DNA of 64,000 nucleotides from Geosiphon pyriformis (lineage: Eukaryota > Glomeromycota > Glomeromycetes > Archaeosporales > Geosiphonaceae). A program made the translations under genes and the position numbers. Location: positions 62,001-126,000 of the forward strand of contig JAAOMT010000608.1 of NCBI GenBank assembly GCA_016748015.1, in the 5' to 3' direction. This document shows, one piece after another, positions 33,498-45,455 of the stretch. The notes below the pieces were generated by a model that did not search any database, had not been told where the DNA came from, and worked only from the letters and a program-made list of their open reading frames with translations. Position 1 is the first letter of the stretch; the number at the start of each line of letters is the position of its first letter.

Positions 33498-35283
33498 TTA
33501 TGAAAAGAGGTTATTTCTCTGTCATCACTAATCTCAATACAAACACGTTTTAATTATCTAAAATAGGAAAAACTTTGATTAATGTGTAGCTCACCCATGG
33601 ATGCAAAATAATTGATTGTTCATGCTTTTAATTGTTTATTATGAAAATATTTACAATCATTAAATTGTTTATGATACCTGAGGCTTTGTTAATTTCTTAA
33701 ATTTGATCATATAACACCTGTGCCAACCAAAATATTCTTAATCCTCGGAGCCCAAGTTAGATAAAGAAGTTAAACATCAAGACTGCATACGTTAATTTTT
33801 TGAAAAAATCAGCCATCTATCTAATTTAAATTGAATATCCGTGTTTCAATTAAATATGTGGTACCGACTGATTTAAAATTATAATCAGTAAATATGAGTT
33901 TGAAAAATAAGGTTTAAATATTTACAAAATTATTAATTTGTCTTATAATTTGATGATATAATGCATATAATTTATGAAAAAAGATTAGTTTGACAATGGC
34001 ATGATTTTAAACATCTGAAGAACTTGAAACAAAATTAAATTTTCATGAAATCTGGAAGTATGAGTGTTTGAAATGTCACAATAAAATGTTTTAGCTATGT
34101 TTTAATAATAGAAAGAATTAAAAGTTCAAAGTTGGCTTTGATAAAGTATTTTTTATTTGACATTATTGCAAGTTTTTTTTAAAATTACTATTGTCTTTTT
34201 TTAAAATATACAACATATTAATATAATACTCAAAGAGATAATTAAATTAGATAAATGAACTTGTTTTCTGATTAATAATCTTTATTATTATAATTGAACA
34301 AAAATCTCTGAATTTTAAATAAATTTAAAATGCAATTTACTTAATTAATTTTTACAATAAACAAATAAATTGAATTAATATGATAAAATTGCTTAAAATG
34401 TTTGTATATTTATTTCCAATGATCAATTTTTAAAATTGGACTTTGATAATAAGTAGAACAATTGTTCGAAAATCTTTTTTCCATAATTAAATTTTTTAAT
34501 TTATAATTATATTTGTTGAAAATTATTAAGTTAAAAATTAATATAAAAAATTTATTGTATTAATTATTAATATATAACTCTTAAATTTTTTGAATAATGT
34601 GTTATATTTATTTATCTATTTATTTGTAATTTCTTTTTAAATCTATAATGTCTTATAATAATTAATTAAAAAAGCTATTAATTATCTTTAATAAAATGTG
34701 AACAATAAATTTTTTTCCATTTAATTTGTTGTATTCAAAATATTTTAAAGAAAATTTTTCACTTTTTATTGATTTATCAAATATCTCATATTAACTTTAG
34801 AAATGAAGTTTCCGTAAATATCAATTAATCAAAAGACGTAAAAAGATCATCAGCTTGCTTGCAGATAAATGTTGGAAACAATAATGAAAAAAAATGAAGG
34901 GTTATATCATGTTTCATCCCTTTACCAATAATATCAGGTTATCATTTGAGTACATGTACATTGTCTTTCTTCCAATAAAATACGAAGGCATTAAAAATTG
35001 TACCACGGTTTATAGATATTACAACAAATACAGTCATCCATCTGAATATCAATATCTAAAACTTTTACACTCTTTCTTCTTTCCTGCGTTTGCCTTTAAA
35101 ATTTTCTCTTTCGATTTATTTTTACTATCTCTCCACTTTAATTAGCTGAATAGTTTTGTCTCGGCTGGCCGAAGTTATCTTTTTAAAAATATCAGCCAAA
35201 CAGTAGTCGATCAAGTTCACAAACAAATAAACAATATAATAGCAAAAAGGATTCGTAACTAAAATTTGAACGACACTTCAAAA
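33498..35283. other. AT-rich intergenic region
   Basis: It holds the promoter and leader of the NADPH oxidase gene at its right end (35150-35283). An open frame at 34894-35145 has low-complexity composition and no domain. No other gene is seen. Confidence 0.55.
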
Positions 35284-37583
35284 ATGAATCATAGAAATAG
35301 TAGATTCTATGGTACAAAATTATCCTCACCAGCACCTGGTTATAGCCCATATTACAACCCATCTGGAAGTTCCGCATCTAAAAAAGAAAAATACCTGAGT
35401 GACATTTCTGATCTAGACACGTATGTGGAAAGTTATGATTGTTCAGATGCCGTAGCCTCCGCAACAAATTCATTAGTGTTATCCAAAGAAGTACAGTTAC
35501 ATAGGCAAAATTCTGAAAAAAAACTGACTGCTTTGGGTCGTGGTGATTCGAGAAAAGTCAAAAAAAAGCGTCTTGATCATGCTGATAGATATGTGGACAA
35601 TACCCCTCAAGAACCCGTTACCAAGTTTCAAAAATTTCAAGCGTGGATGATTAACGAAGGTAAATTTTCGATTTTCCAATCAATCAAATCTTTTTATTCA
35701 GTCGAATTTGCTCCTTACCATTTCCTCCCTTTCCAAATTAAAACAGGCAATCGGGCAATCTTTTTCAGTGTCTGGATATTATTACATTTATTAGTTTTCA
35801 TAATGGGATTTCTTAACTTCTTCTACCACGATAATCTAGAGAATGCTCGCAATTTACTTGGGATCACCTTCCCAATTGCCCGTTCTTCAGCATTAGTACT
35901 TCATGTTGACGCGGCAATGATATTGTTTCCTGTTTGCCGAAATTTGATCTCACTCATCCGATCCACACCATTGAACAATGTGATTCCATTCGATAAGAAC
36001 ATTACTTTCCATAAAGCGATCGGATTCTCAATCCTCACCTTTTCATTGGTCCACACTGTGGCACATTGGGTTAATTTCTATAAAATTTCTGCGGCAAGAG
36101 GAGGGGGGATCATTATGTGGATCAAGCTTAATTTTACCACAGCACCTGGAATAACGGGTTACGTCATGTTGGTTTCATTGTTGATAATGGCATATACATC
36201 AATGGAAAAACCTAAGCGCCAACATTTCAATCGATTTTGGTATCTTCATCATTTATTTATTCCATTCTTTGCAGCTTGGGCATTTCATGGTGCTTCTTGT
36301 ATGATTAAGCCGGATCGACCACCTTACTGTAAAGATATCGCTTCTTTTTGGAAATATTGGATCGCCTCTGGAACTATTTATATCGGCGAACGTATTCGTC
36401 GGGAAATTCGAGCGCGCCACCGTACATATATTTCAAAAGTGGTTATGCACCCTTCTCGTGTTGTGGAAATACAAATCAAAAAGGAACATATTTCTACCAA
36501 AGCTGGACAATACATCTTTTTGTGTTGCCCAGAAGTTTCATTATGGGAATGGCATCCTTTCACGCTAACCTCAGCACCCGAGGAAGATTTTATCTCAATT
36601 CATGTCCGTGTTGTTGGCGATTTTACTCGTGCATTAGCTGATAAGCTTGGATGTGATTTTGAGGCAGAAGAAAAGAAAATGAAAAAAGCAGACAGTACTC
36701 ATACTAGAAGTGCATATCTCTCTGGGATAGATATCTCTTCAAACAATCCAGATCTTCAATATGTTTTACCCAGAGTCATGGTGGATGGTCCATTCGGTAG
36801 TGCTTCAGAAGATGTATTCAAATTTGAAGTTGCTATGCTTGTTGGGGCTGGTATAGGTGTGACGCCATTTGCTAGTATCTTGAAGTCTATCTGGTAGCTA
36901 GAACATTGAAAGATTGTTTGTTCATCAAGATTACCAACTCTCAAGCTCACTTTTATTTATCACTTTTTTGATCTACTCTTAGGTATCGTGTCAATTATCC
37001 TACAAAGTCTACAAAGCTTCGAAAAGTTTATTTCTTTTGGATTTGCCGCGAATACAATGTAATCGGGAATTTCTGATGATTTACCTTTTTAAGAAGAATT
37101 TATTTTTAAATTATTTCTTTTTATGAATTGCATTAACAATCTTGATAGGCATTTGAATGGTTTCAATCATTGCTACTTGCTATTGAAGAACAAGATATCG
37201 ATCAATTCATTGAAATTCATACCTACCTCACTGGCTCTCTGCGAAATTCCGAAGTTCGTAATGTGATGGTGAATGAAGACGGTAACGTAAAAGATACTAT
37301 TACTGGTCTTCGAGCCGCAACAAATTTTGGTCGTCCAAATTGGAATGAAATATTTTCAAGTATGCGCGAAGAATATCCAGCCACAGATATTGGAGCATTC
37401 TTTTGCGGCCCAAAACTTCTTGGTAAAACTCTTCACAATAAATGCAATTTATGGAGTCAAGGTTTTGAAGATGGGACGCGTTTCTATTATGGAAAAGGTA
37501 TTTAAATATTTCATTATTAGAATTTCCCTGCCTTATCAAACTCTAATTCCAATTGTTTTATCCCAAAACCAGAAAATTTTTGA
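35284..37583 (+). CDS. NADPH oxidase (NOX/ferric-reductase superfamily, 681 aa)
   Basis: Exons 35284-36893, 36983-37058, 37149-37497 and 37573-37583 join in phases 2, 0 and 1. The last exon is only 11 nt and gives the C-terminal Glu-Asn-Phe typical of NOX enzymes. The protein transfers electrons from NADPH through FAD and two haems to oxygen, making superoxide. Haem histidine pairs are H243/H257 (14 apart) and H322/H335 (13 apart), the same spacings as in gp91phox. FAD binding is WEWHPFTLTSAP (421-432). NADPH-binding parts are VDGPFGSASE, GAGIGVTPFASIL and FFCGPKLLGK. It differs from typical fungal NoxA/NoxB (about 550 aa) by a Ser-rich and basic N-terminal extension of about 130 residues without EF-hands. 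The ATG at 35284 was chosen because the upstream codon in frame is TTG. In fungi NOX drives differentiation and host interaction; its role here is inferred. Confidence 0.95.
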
Positions 37584-37986
37584 ATCAAGCCATAATAAAA
37601 ATAATAGCATATAACCATGAATCAAATTTTTTGCACGACGAATAGAGAAAATCCTGAGGCTCATAATTTATACGTATTTCCTATTTCGGCTGGTACCGGT
37701 TTTGAACAAATCATGTATACCCTCGTACATATGTCATTACTTGTGATATTAAAAAAATAATACAATTTGATTTCTTTGTAAATTATACGACACCTTGAGT
37801 TACAACCCTATAAAATTTAAAAACGAGCCCAAAGAATAATTTCAAAACTAAATTCATGATGATCCACTGCCATAAACTCCTAAATTAGAGTACCGATTTC
37901 TCGCCCTATTTGCATGTGTAACCATTTTAACTTGACGTTCACTCGTACACGGCTAAGCGAAATTTAAATGGGCATATATAGAAACC
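37584..37986. other. Intergenic spacer
   Basis: Sequence downstream of the NOX gene. No gene, and no clear transposon inverted repeat, was found here. Confidence 0.5.
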
Positions 37987-38662
37987 ATAGATGCTCCTCA
38001 AATCGCAAAAATGCTTGGACGTGACCCACAACAATATGCCGCTTCATTGTCAAAACCAGCTCTTAACAACCACGAAAAAGATTCACTCGTATGTAAAGTT
38101 AACGAAAACCGACATGCATCACTCCGCGAAATTGGGGTCTTGACTGCAGTCTGCCAATTGCCGTAAATGTGCTGTAATCCTATAAATCAGAAACACATGC
38201 TTATACCATGTTAGGTGGTGCAAGGAAATAAAATAAACCGCTTACCATGGGACAAAAGTTATCTTCTCTGATGAGACGAGTGTGGAAATTGGGAAGCAAA
38301 CATGGCCAAGAGTTTAGCAACACACCCAAGAGAAATTTAATTGGTGCCTACTTTCAAAAGTGGACGAAAATCCGTAACAGTTGGGGGGGGGGCTTTGCAG
38401 GTGGATTAAAAGGATCAGTGTTTTGTGATTAATAAAAAAAATGGTAAAAAAATAAATGCTTGAAATCTTAAAACCAACCTGTTACCATTTCAGAACGCAA
38501 TTTTTCAGCAAGATAACGCGCCGATATATATACTGCGGAAAAATCGATAAATGATTAACAGAAAATGAAATTACAACTATCCACTGGCTGGCGAATTTGC
38601 CGAACCTGAATCTGACCGAGAACATATGGAAGCTTTTGAAAGACAATTATTCTTGTCGGTGA
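37987..38662 (+). pseudogene. Decayed Tc1/mariner transposase
   Basis: Fragments in three frames line up in the order of a Tc1-type DD34E transposase. They are IAKMLGRDPQQYAASL and VNENRHASLREIG (helix-turn-helix region), VIFSDETSVEIGKQTWPRV with the first catalytic Asp, SGRKSVTV and FAGGLKG, QQDNAPI with the second Asp (codon 38512-38514), then NLNLTENIWKLLKD with the Glu (codon 38618-38620). The second Asp and Glu are 106 bp apart, which is DD34E plus one inserted base. Internal stops and a run of nine or ten G near 38387-38397 break the frame. Inverted repeats flanking it were not found. It is a dead copy. Confidence 0.85.
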
Positions 38663-39176
38663 TATAAAAAAGGTTGTCTAACTAAAATTGGGTTGTAAGG
38701 AAAAGAATTCATTATTGATTTTTGAAATGTCCTTTCAAGACGTCCTTTCTGGGAAGGGTCAAAGTGACAAGAAATTCTGATTTTTTTAGAGTTTTATGAA
38801 TGCATCCTTATAGTTCAAAGGGTTAATTTGCAGATAATGCTAAGTCTTTTAAAATATATAAAAAAAACATTCTCAATTTGAGCCAGATGCATCGGGAGGG
38901 GACAGATTATTAGGAAAATTAAATTTTTAAAAAAAAATTTAAGAAATTACGTTTATAAGTTTATATATCGTGATTTCCTAATAATCAAGGTTTCAAATAT
39001 TGCTTTTCTTTGGTAGCATATTACTCAGATGAGTTTAAACTGATATTATGAACGATGATTTTGGATAATCTCTTTGACATTGCAAAATAGCATCTTTTAA
39101 AAAAAGGAATACTGAAGTCATATACAAGGCTAAATTAAAAGATTATAAACTAGGTTTCTGGATTCATAGATTTAAA
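38663..39176. other. Intergenic spacer
   Basis: A/T-rich, between the transposase relic and the convergent 3' end of the first lipase-like gene. Nothing further is seen. Confidence 0.5.
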
Positions 39177-40635
39177 TCAAGCCGGAGATGGAGAAGCATC
39201 ACAAATATCAAATGAAATTCCAAAATAGGTTTTAGACTCATTTGGCCCCTTTGAAGAAGGTTTATTGATACATTCCTTGAGAAAATAAAAAATTCCAAAT
39301 GAATTTCAATTTGTCAGCAAAATATTGTCATTTTAAGAATGCATTAGTCTAAAGCAAAAAACTTTACCTTGCTTTCACCAGCCTCATCTCCCGAAGTACA
39401 AAAATAAGCTGAGTCGGAAGTTTTAAACCAAATCTCAGTTCCACTATGAACATACTTTTCCCCCTCATATTCGACTGGTCGTCTTGGGGTTGGATCGTGA
39501 CCAAGGGTAATCCGATAGACTGTGGCTACTTGATTAAGAGCCCTTGCGAATTCTACATTGCCGACGCGCGGTTGCCCGATAGTGATAATATTTATATTTA
39601 TATTCTTGCCGACTTTCGGAGCAAGTGAAAGTCCGAGTAACTGTGCGAAAACTGATCAACAAATCAATTTTTAAAATTTTTTTAAAATTGAATCAGTTTT
39701 CAAAAAATCTCACTTACTGCCACTGTAAGTAAATCCGATCAAGTCAATTGTTTTGATTTCATTATTTAAAAAGGTCTTTAAAATGTTGTCAGAAGCACCA
39801 CGCGCAGCTCTGCTGAAACGTTTATAAAAGGCAGCGTTGACTTTGGCCCCTGATATACCCGGGTAAGGAATAAAACTGTTGTTGTTTTGAATAAATTCAT
39901 CTTTCATTTTATCATCATAAACCGCAAAAGCTAATAGCAATCTTGTGCTCTCTGTGTTTACTGATAAACCTGTCAGGAATTAGATATGTTATTTCGAATT
40001 TTCCAGAGTATATGTACATAAAAATATTATCGAGAAAAGAATTGACCGCTAATTGTTTCATCATGGATTTTTGTCTGACAAATTACATTCTTTTCAATAT
40101 TTAAATATTGTTTAAATGTCTCGCTTTCTTCTGGGGTAATGGGCCGGAAGGTATATGCATTGGATATTTGATTCGGGACGAGTTCTTGATCATCACTTGA
40201 AAATGGGTTTCGAGCCATATTATTGTCATTTTGCCAAGTTGGTGTATTAGCATTATAATTTAAATTTTCGTACGTATTCCAATTCTCAAATTTAAACTCC
40301 AAAGGCGAAAACCTAGACATTGATTCAATTTTGGGATAAAATTTTTCCGAATCTTTTGCTTTTTCGATTAAATCAAAACCCTCATCAAGATTTGATAGAG
40401 TATTGCTGTCGGGGAGTTTTAGTTGGATATCAAAGTCATTCGTTAAAGCAATTGGGTATAAAGGAGTTTGGCTATTCATATCAGGAATGCCAGGAATTTG
40501 ATAATCAATTGTAGTTTGACGTTGAGTGATTGAGCTGATAGGCGTTGCTTTGGCAAAAAAATTCAAGGAAAAAAATGTACCAAAAATTAGAAAGAAAACA
40601 TGATGCTTTGGCGAACTCAAACTTCGGTCTTTCAT
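39177..40635 (-). CDS. Secreted class-3 lipase-like protein, nucleophile Ser replaced by Thr (407 aa)
   Basis: Exons 40047-40635, 39718-39969, 39368-39651 and 39177-39275 join in phases 1, 1 and 0. The N-terminus is a signal peptide (hydrophobic FFLIFGTFFSLNFFAKA, cleavage likely near KA-TP). The ATG at 40635 was chosen over one 20 codons upstream because it places the hydrophobic core normally and matches the paralogue at 43017. A low-complexity region of about 160 residues precedes the alpha/beta-hydrolase part. That part has PYPGISGAKVN, the elbow IGFTYSGIFAQLL (273-285), ITIGQPRVGN and GHDPTP with the Asp at 333, and YVHSGTEIW. Class-3 lipases have GHSLGG at the elbow. Here Thr277 sits where the nucleophile Ser belongs, and a Ser replaces the next Gly. 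The C-terminal exon has NESKTY where the paralogue has DHFGSY, so the catalytic His is also missing. It is probably not a normal lipase and may be a binding protein. Confidence 0.88.
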
Positions 40636-43016
40636 TTTATTTTTAGAGAGGACGTTTTGTTCTGCTAGTAAAAACCTCTTTATGGTTGGTCTCATTAAAA
40701 CAATTTGAAAAAGAAAAATTGTTAATTATTCTATGAGATTTTTTGCATGTATTTATGGAAGCTATTATCGTCCGATTCCGGAATTTCTTCTGTTAAACAA
40801 ACAAAAATAGTCGTCTTCCTGATATGATAAATGTTTTTACGAATCTATTGAAAAAAAATTTTCATGTGGCGAAAAATGGAGTTTATTAATTTTGGATAAA
40901 ACAGTTTACATGAGGAGTTTTAATCAAATTTCGTGTTTTTTTAACTTAACTTTTTTGGCTTTATCACTTCATTAAAATATATTTTTCCTCCAATTGAAAA
41001 CCTATTTTCAATACAAACATAATAATTTTATCTTTTGACTTATCAAACTTATTTTAAAACTTAGCTTATCTCATGTAAACACATTAGATCAAAGATTTTT
41101 ATAAAGGAATACATTCGGTCTTTTGATTATACTTTATAATAAGAATAGTGACGAAAAAAAATGGGTTTTCTTAATGTATGTACAAATAATCTTTTTTTTT
41201 TATTCAAAAAAGTACGCTTTTCAAAAGTTTTGTTTTACTTTTTTTTAAAATGATATAAGGCTTGATAATTTCTTTGTATTTAAAGTTAGACAGAACTAAA
41301 ATCTTTACATTTTTTCCTTAAAGATTTCGATTCATTCTGAAAAAAACTTTCACACTTTTACTATTGTTGTAATAACAAAATAACCAATAGCATATTTTTC
41401 AGAAGTGCTAAATATGAAAAGTAATAATTTATTTCAGAGAGTAAACAAAATATAATATCTTGTTATTTTTATATATATTCTTATATTTTCTGGATCAACT
41501 TTTGTTTAAAATGGCTTTTGAATACTTATTATCAAAAATAATTTTTATAATCATTGTTTTTTACAATTTTTCATAAAACCAACATTTTTTCACATCCAAA
41601 ATTATTAGAGAGTTAATTTATTCAAGATAATAAATTTATCCTATGAAATGGTTTATTATTGAAAATTGCTCAAAATACAAAAGTATTTTGATAAAATTTT
41701 TGAAAATATTGAAAATAATTAAATATAAACAATATTGTAACAAATAAATTTTTACATAGAATGAGTATTACAATTATAACTGATTAAATTAAAATATTCA
41801 TTGTTTTTGATGTTAAACAATTAATTTATTAAGATTTAAAATAGAAATAATATTACTTATATAATTATTAAATGTATTGAAAGCATTATTGAATACAAAC
41901 TATAAAAGCATTTTTGAATAAAAACACATTCCAAGCTGAACCAAAATTAATATTCCAATCGATTTCCAAATAATTAATAATAATAATAATTTCTCAAAAA
42001 ACAATAAAATTAATTCTGTTTTACTTAATTATATTTATTTTAATTAAAAATATTATCAGATTTCTTTATAAGAATTCAAATAATACTATTTTTTTTTTTA
42101 AGCTATAAAGTTTTACTGAGTATTACTAAATTTTATTGAATTTTAATTAATGTTGTTAAATTTTATTGAAAATTTTTTGAAAAATTATAGACTTCAGTTA
42201 AAAATTAATTGGTTCGTTGTTTTAATGTATATATGATTTAATTCATATATTAATTTTTGTATTTTTAAATAATTTAAAAATTGTAATGACAACAATTAGA
42301 ATAATTGTGGATTTAAATAATAATGATAAATTTCCATTTTTATGAATTAAATGCAATGAATAAATTAAATAAAAAAAAACAAGTTAAATATGATAAGTTA
42401 TTTAATTAAAAAATCACTTTTAAAGATAATAATTTTAATTTGATCAAAAATTTGAAGGTTAAGAAATAATTTGTGAATATAAAAACTAAATAACATTATT
42501 AATAAAATTTAATGCTTTAATTAAAAACCATCAATTTTTTGTAAAAGCAATTTTTTTATAATATTTAAATTCAAATTTAATATAATAATTATTGACCCAA
42601 GTCTTCAAATAGAAAATTTGTAATAAAAAAGCTGATAATATTACAATTGATTTTCTCAAGATTTAAGTGAAATAGAAAACTCCATAAAAGTAATAAAATC
42701 TCACATATTGCAGCTTTAAGAAAGATAGGTTACCTCTATAAAGTATTTCTTCTCCAACTTCAAACACGGGTATAAAAACATACACATAGAGTACCAAACT
42801 TTTACCAAATAGAGAGGAAATGAAAATCCCTTTAAAGACCTCGCGGAGGATTCATTAGTTATACATAACAATAAATAAATAAAAAACGAATGAATGAATG
42901 AAAAGGATTATTAGCAAAATAATACGATTATAAAGAGAATCTCACTTGCCTGAAAAATTCTTTGCCAAAGAACAATCACTCATAAAATAGCCTAGCGCGT
43001 TATTAACATAGTGAAT
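40636..43016. other. Shared divergent spacer between the two lipase-like genes
   Basis: About 2.4 kb of A/T-rich sequence between the two start codons. It must contain both promoters. TATA-like strings are too frequent to single out one. A possible leader with ATAAATAAATAAAAAACGAATGAATGAATG repeats lies at about 42870-42900, before the plus-strand gene. An upstream in-frame ATG for the minus gene lies at 40695. Confidence 0.5.
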
Positions 43017-44488
43017 ATGATGAAGCTCTTATTAGGTTCCTCTAAAAATATAAAGATTTTCATTAAATCTGTTTTATATTTGATATTTTTTAACTTTTTA
43101 ACCAACGCCACCCCTATAAACTCAGTTACTCGAGGTGAAACTGCAGTTGCTTATCAAGTACCTAGTGTTCTTGAAATAAATGATGAATCTCCATACCCAA
43201 AGAATCCAATGAATAACTTTGATTTCTATGAGCCAGAATCTTCCCAGCTAAAATTCACCGACGATAAATATAATAATGATGGATTTCATTTCGATTATAA
43301 TGAGATCGATACAACGGCTATGTCTTCAGTTTTAGAGTTAGATTTCAAGAATTGGAACACAACCCAGAATCCATATTTCGATGAAGATACGTTAATTAAT
43401 AATATAGCCCAAAACCCCTTTTCGAGTCCTAGTAGTTTAGAACTCCAAGAATTGATCCCGACTCTAATATCTAGTGCACAAATTCCCCGACTAATTACCG
43501 AGGATAAAATAAAGGAATATAAAACCTACCTTGGTTATCAGAAGGATGTTTTTTGTCGAAGTCAAATTGATCAGGGTAGAACACCAATTCACGGTAAATT
43601 GATTTTGAATAAAATTTCACTTTCTATATATATATTGGATAAATTAATTCAAAATAATATGCTTCATTTCAACAGGTGTTATCGTTGAAATAGACAGTCA
43701 CACCATATTATTTGTTTTTTCGGTCTTTGCAGATAGTTTCGTGCGCCCAACTACCGGATCTGGCACCAAGCTTGTTCCATACCCAGGTGAATCCGGAGCG
43801 AAAGTGAACGCTAAGATTTATAATTCTTGGGGCAATTTAGGCAAGAGAATTGGCAAGACAATTCGGAATTCGTTATCAGAGAGCATCAAAACAATTATTT
43901 TAATGGGATTCTGTTATAGTGGCAGTAAGTTTAGAATGTTCTAATATCAAGATTATTTCTAATTTGTAAATTACTAACTTACTTAAAATAATTTTTTTTA
44001 ACAAGTGCTAGCCCAGTTTATCGCGCTTGAACTTAGCCAGAAACTTCAAAAAGACATAAATATAAAAGTAATCACTCTCGGGCAACAACGTCTTGGCAAT
44101 GCAAAATTTGCACTGGCCGTTAACAAAGTGGCCACAGTCATTCGTCTTACCTATGGTCATGATCCAGTGCCAAGGCAGCCAGCTGAGTATCAATCGGATA
44201 AGTATGTTCATAGTGGAACTGAAATTTGGACCAAGTCACCAGGCTCATTTTATAATTGTTCTTCCGGAAACGAGGATTATGAAAGCAAGGTATTTGATGA
44301 TTCTTGTTTTATCTCAAAACTTTGATATAAAAAAAAATTTTTTATAAATTTAATTTCAATTTTTTGCTGTCCCTAAGGATTGTATAAATAAGGATCCTGC
44401 AAAAACTTCAAAAGACCATTTCGGTTCTTATCTCGGGGTCTCGTTCGGTAACTGCGACGATTCAAATTCTAAGTCATCACCTTCTTAA
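43017..44488 (+). CDS. Secreted class-3 lipase-like protein, nucleophile Ser replaced by Cys (406 aa)
   Basis: Exons 43017-43593, 43676-43924, 44006-44289 and 44378-44488 join in phases 1, 1 and 0, the same positions as in the minus-strand gene at 39177-40635. The two are paralogues, pointing away from each other. Residues 1 to about 33 form a signal peptide (FIKSVLYLIFFNFLTNA-TPINS). A spacer region of about 160 residues follows, with a shared NPFSS motif. The hydrolase part has PYPGESGAKVN, the elbow MGFCYSGMLAQFI (269-281), VITLGQQRLGN, GHDPVP with Asp328, YVHSGTEIW and DHFGSYLGVSF with His384. Cys272 occupies the place of the lipase nucleophile Ser, so the likely triad is Cys-Asp-His rather than Ser-Asp-His. 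The cysteines around the C-terminal CINK and FGNCDD may form disulphides. It is secreted and may act on lipid or ester substrates, but the activity is uncertain. Confidence 0.9.
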
Positions 44489-45455
44489 TGCAAGTTGACA
44501 TCTTTTAATAGTCAATTCTGATAATAACATAAATAATTTGTTTTAATGATTGATTTAATTAATACCATAAATAAGAAAATACTTTATTATTTAAGAAATT
44601 TTATTTTATCAAACAAATTGTTGGAATATTTCTTGCACTATTTTTTAAAAAAATCTGAGCTTTTATTTATATAATTAAATAACTGTTCAATTAATATAAA
44701 ACTAACATATTTTAAGCCAAAACCATATCTGTACATTTTTAAGTGAAACATTTTTGGTTTTAATTTGATAGCACATAATATTTTTTTATTCTAAATGGGT
44801 TTAATTTATTTAACTAACCTTCAATCTGTAAAAAAAAAATGAAATCCCTAGATTTATTATTAAAAAATAAAAATAAATAATTATTATTAATATATTGTTT
44901 TTAACTTGTGTCATTATTATGTATTTTGGTAAAAAGTTTTAATTAATTGTATTAACAATTAATATATAAAATGTAAAAATTGGAAAATTACAAGAATTTT
45001 CAATTATAATTAATGTTTATTGATCCACTAGAATATGCGCTACTAAGATTCTCTCGCTTCATAAAGAAGCAACAGTTTCGATAAAAAATTTTTCATCCAA
45101 ATATTTATTATTAGTAAAAGCTTAAAAGATATTAAGTGAACTAATTTGTAAACTTAAAACTTTTTGAACAAAATATAATGAAAAAAACCAGGTAAATTGT
45201 CAATTTTCCTTAAAAGACTCGATTTGGTGAAAACACTTGAGTTTGTAAAAAATTTTCACATCCCAAAATTTTTAATTCTTTCCAATTGATACCAATATAT
45301 CAAGGTTTCTAACAGTTTAAGCGAATCAAACAGGAAATAAAGAAGTTGCAAGCTGTTTTGTATTCTGGACAAAAAAACCTAATTTTTCAACGATAAGTTA
45401 CATTGAAATACTTTTTTTTGGTTATTAATTGCTTAAATAAATATTTTTAATAAAC
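44489..45455. other. AT-rich intergenic region
   Basis: It lies between convergent 3' ends of the plus-strand lipase-like gene and the amylase gene. No gene is seen. Confidence 0.6.
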
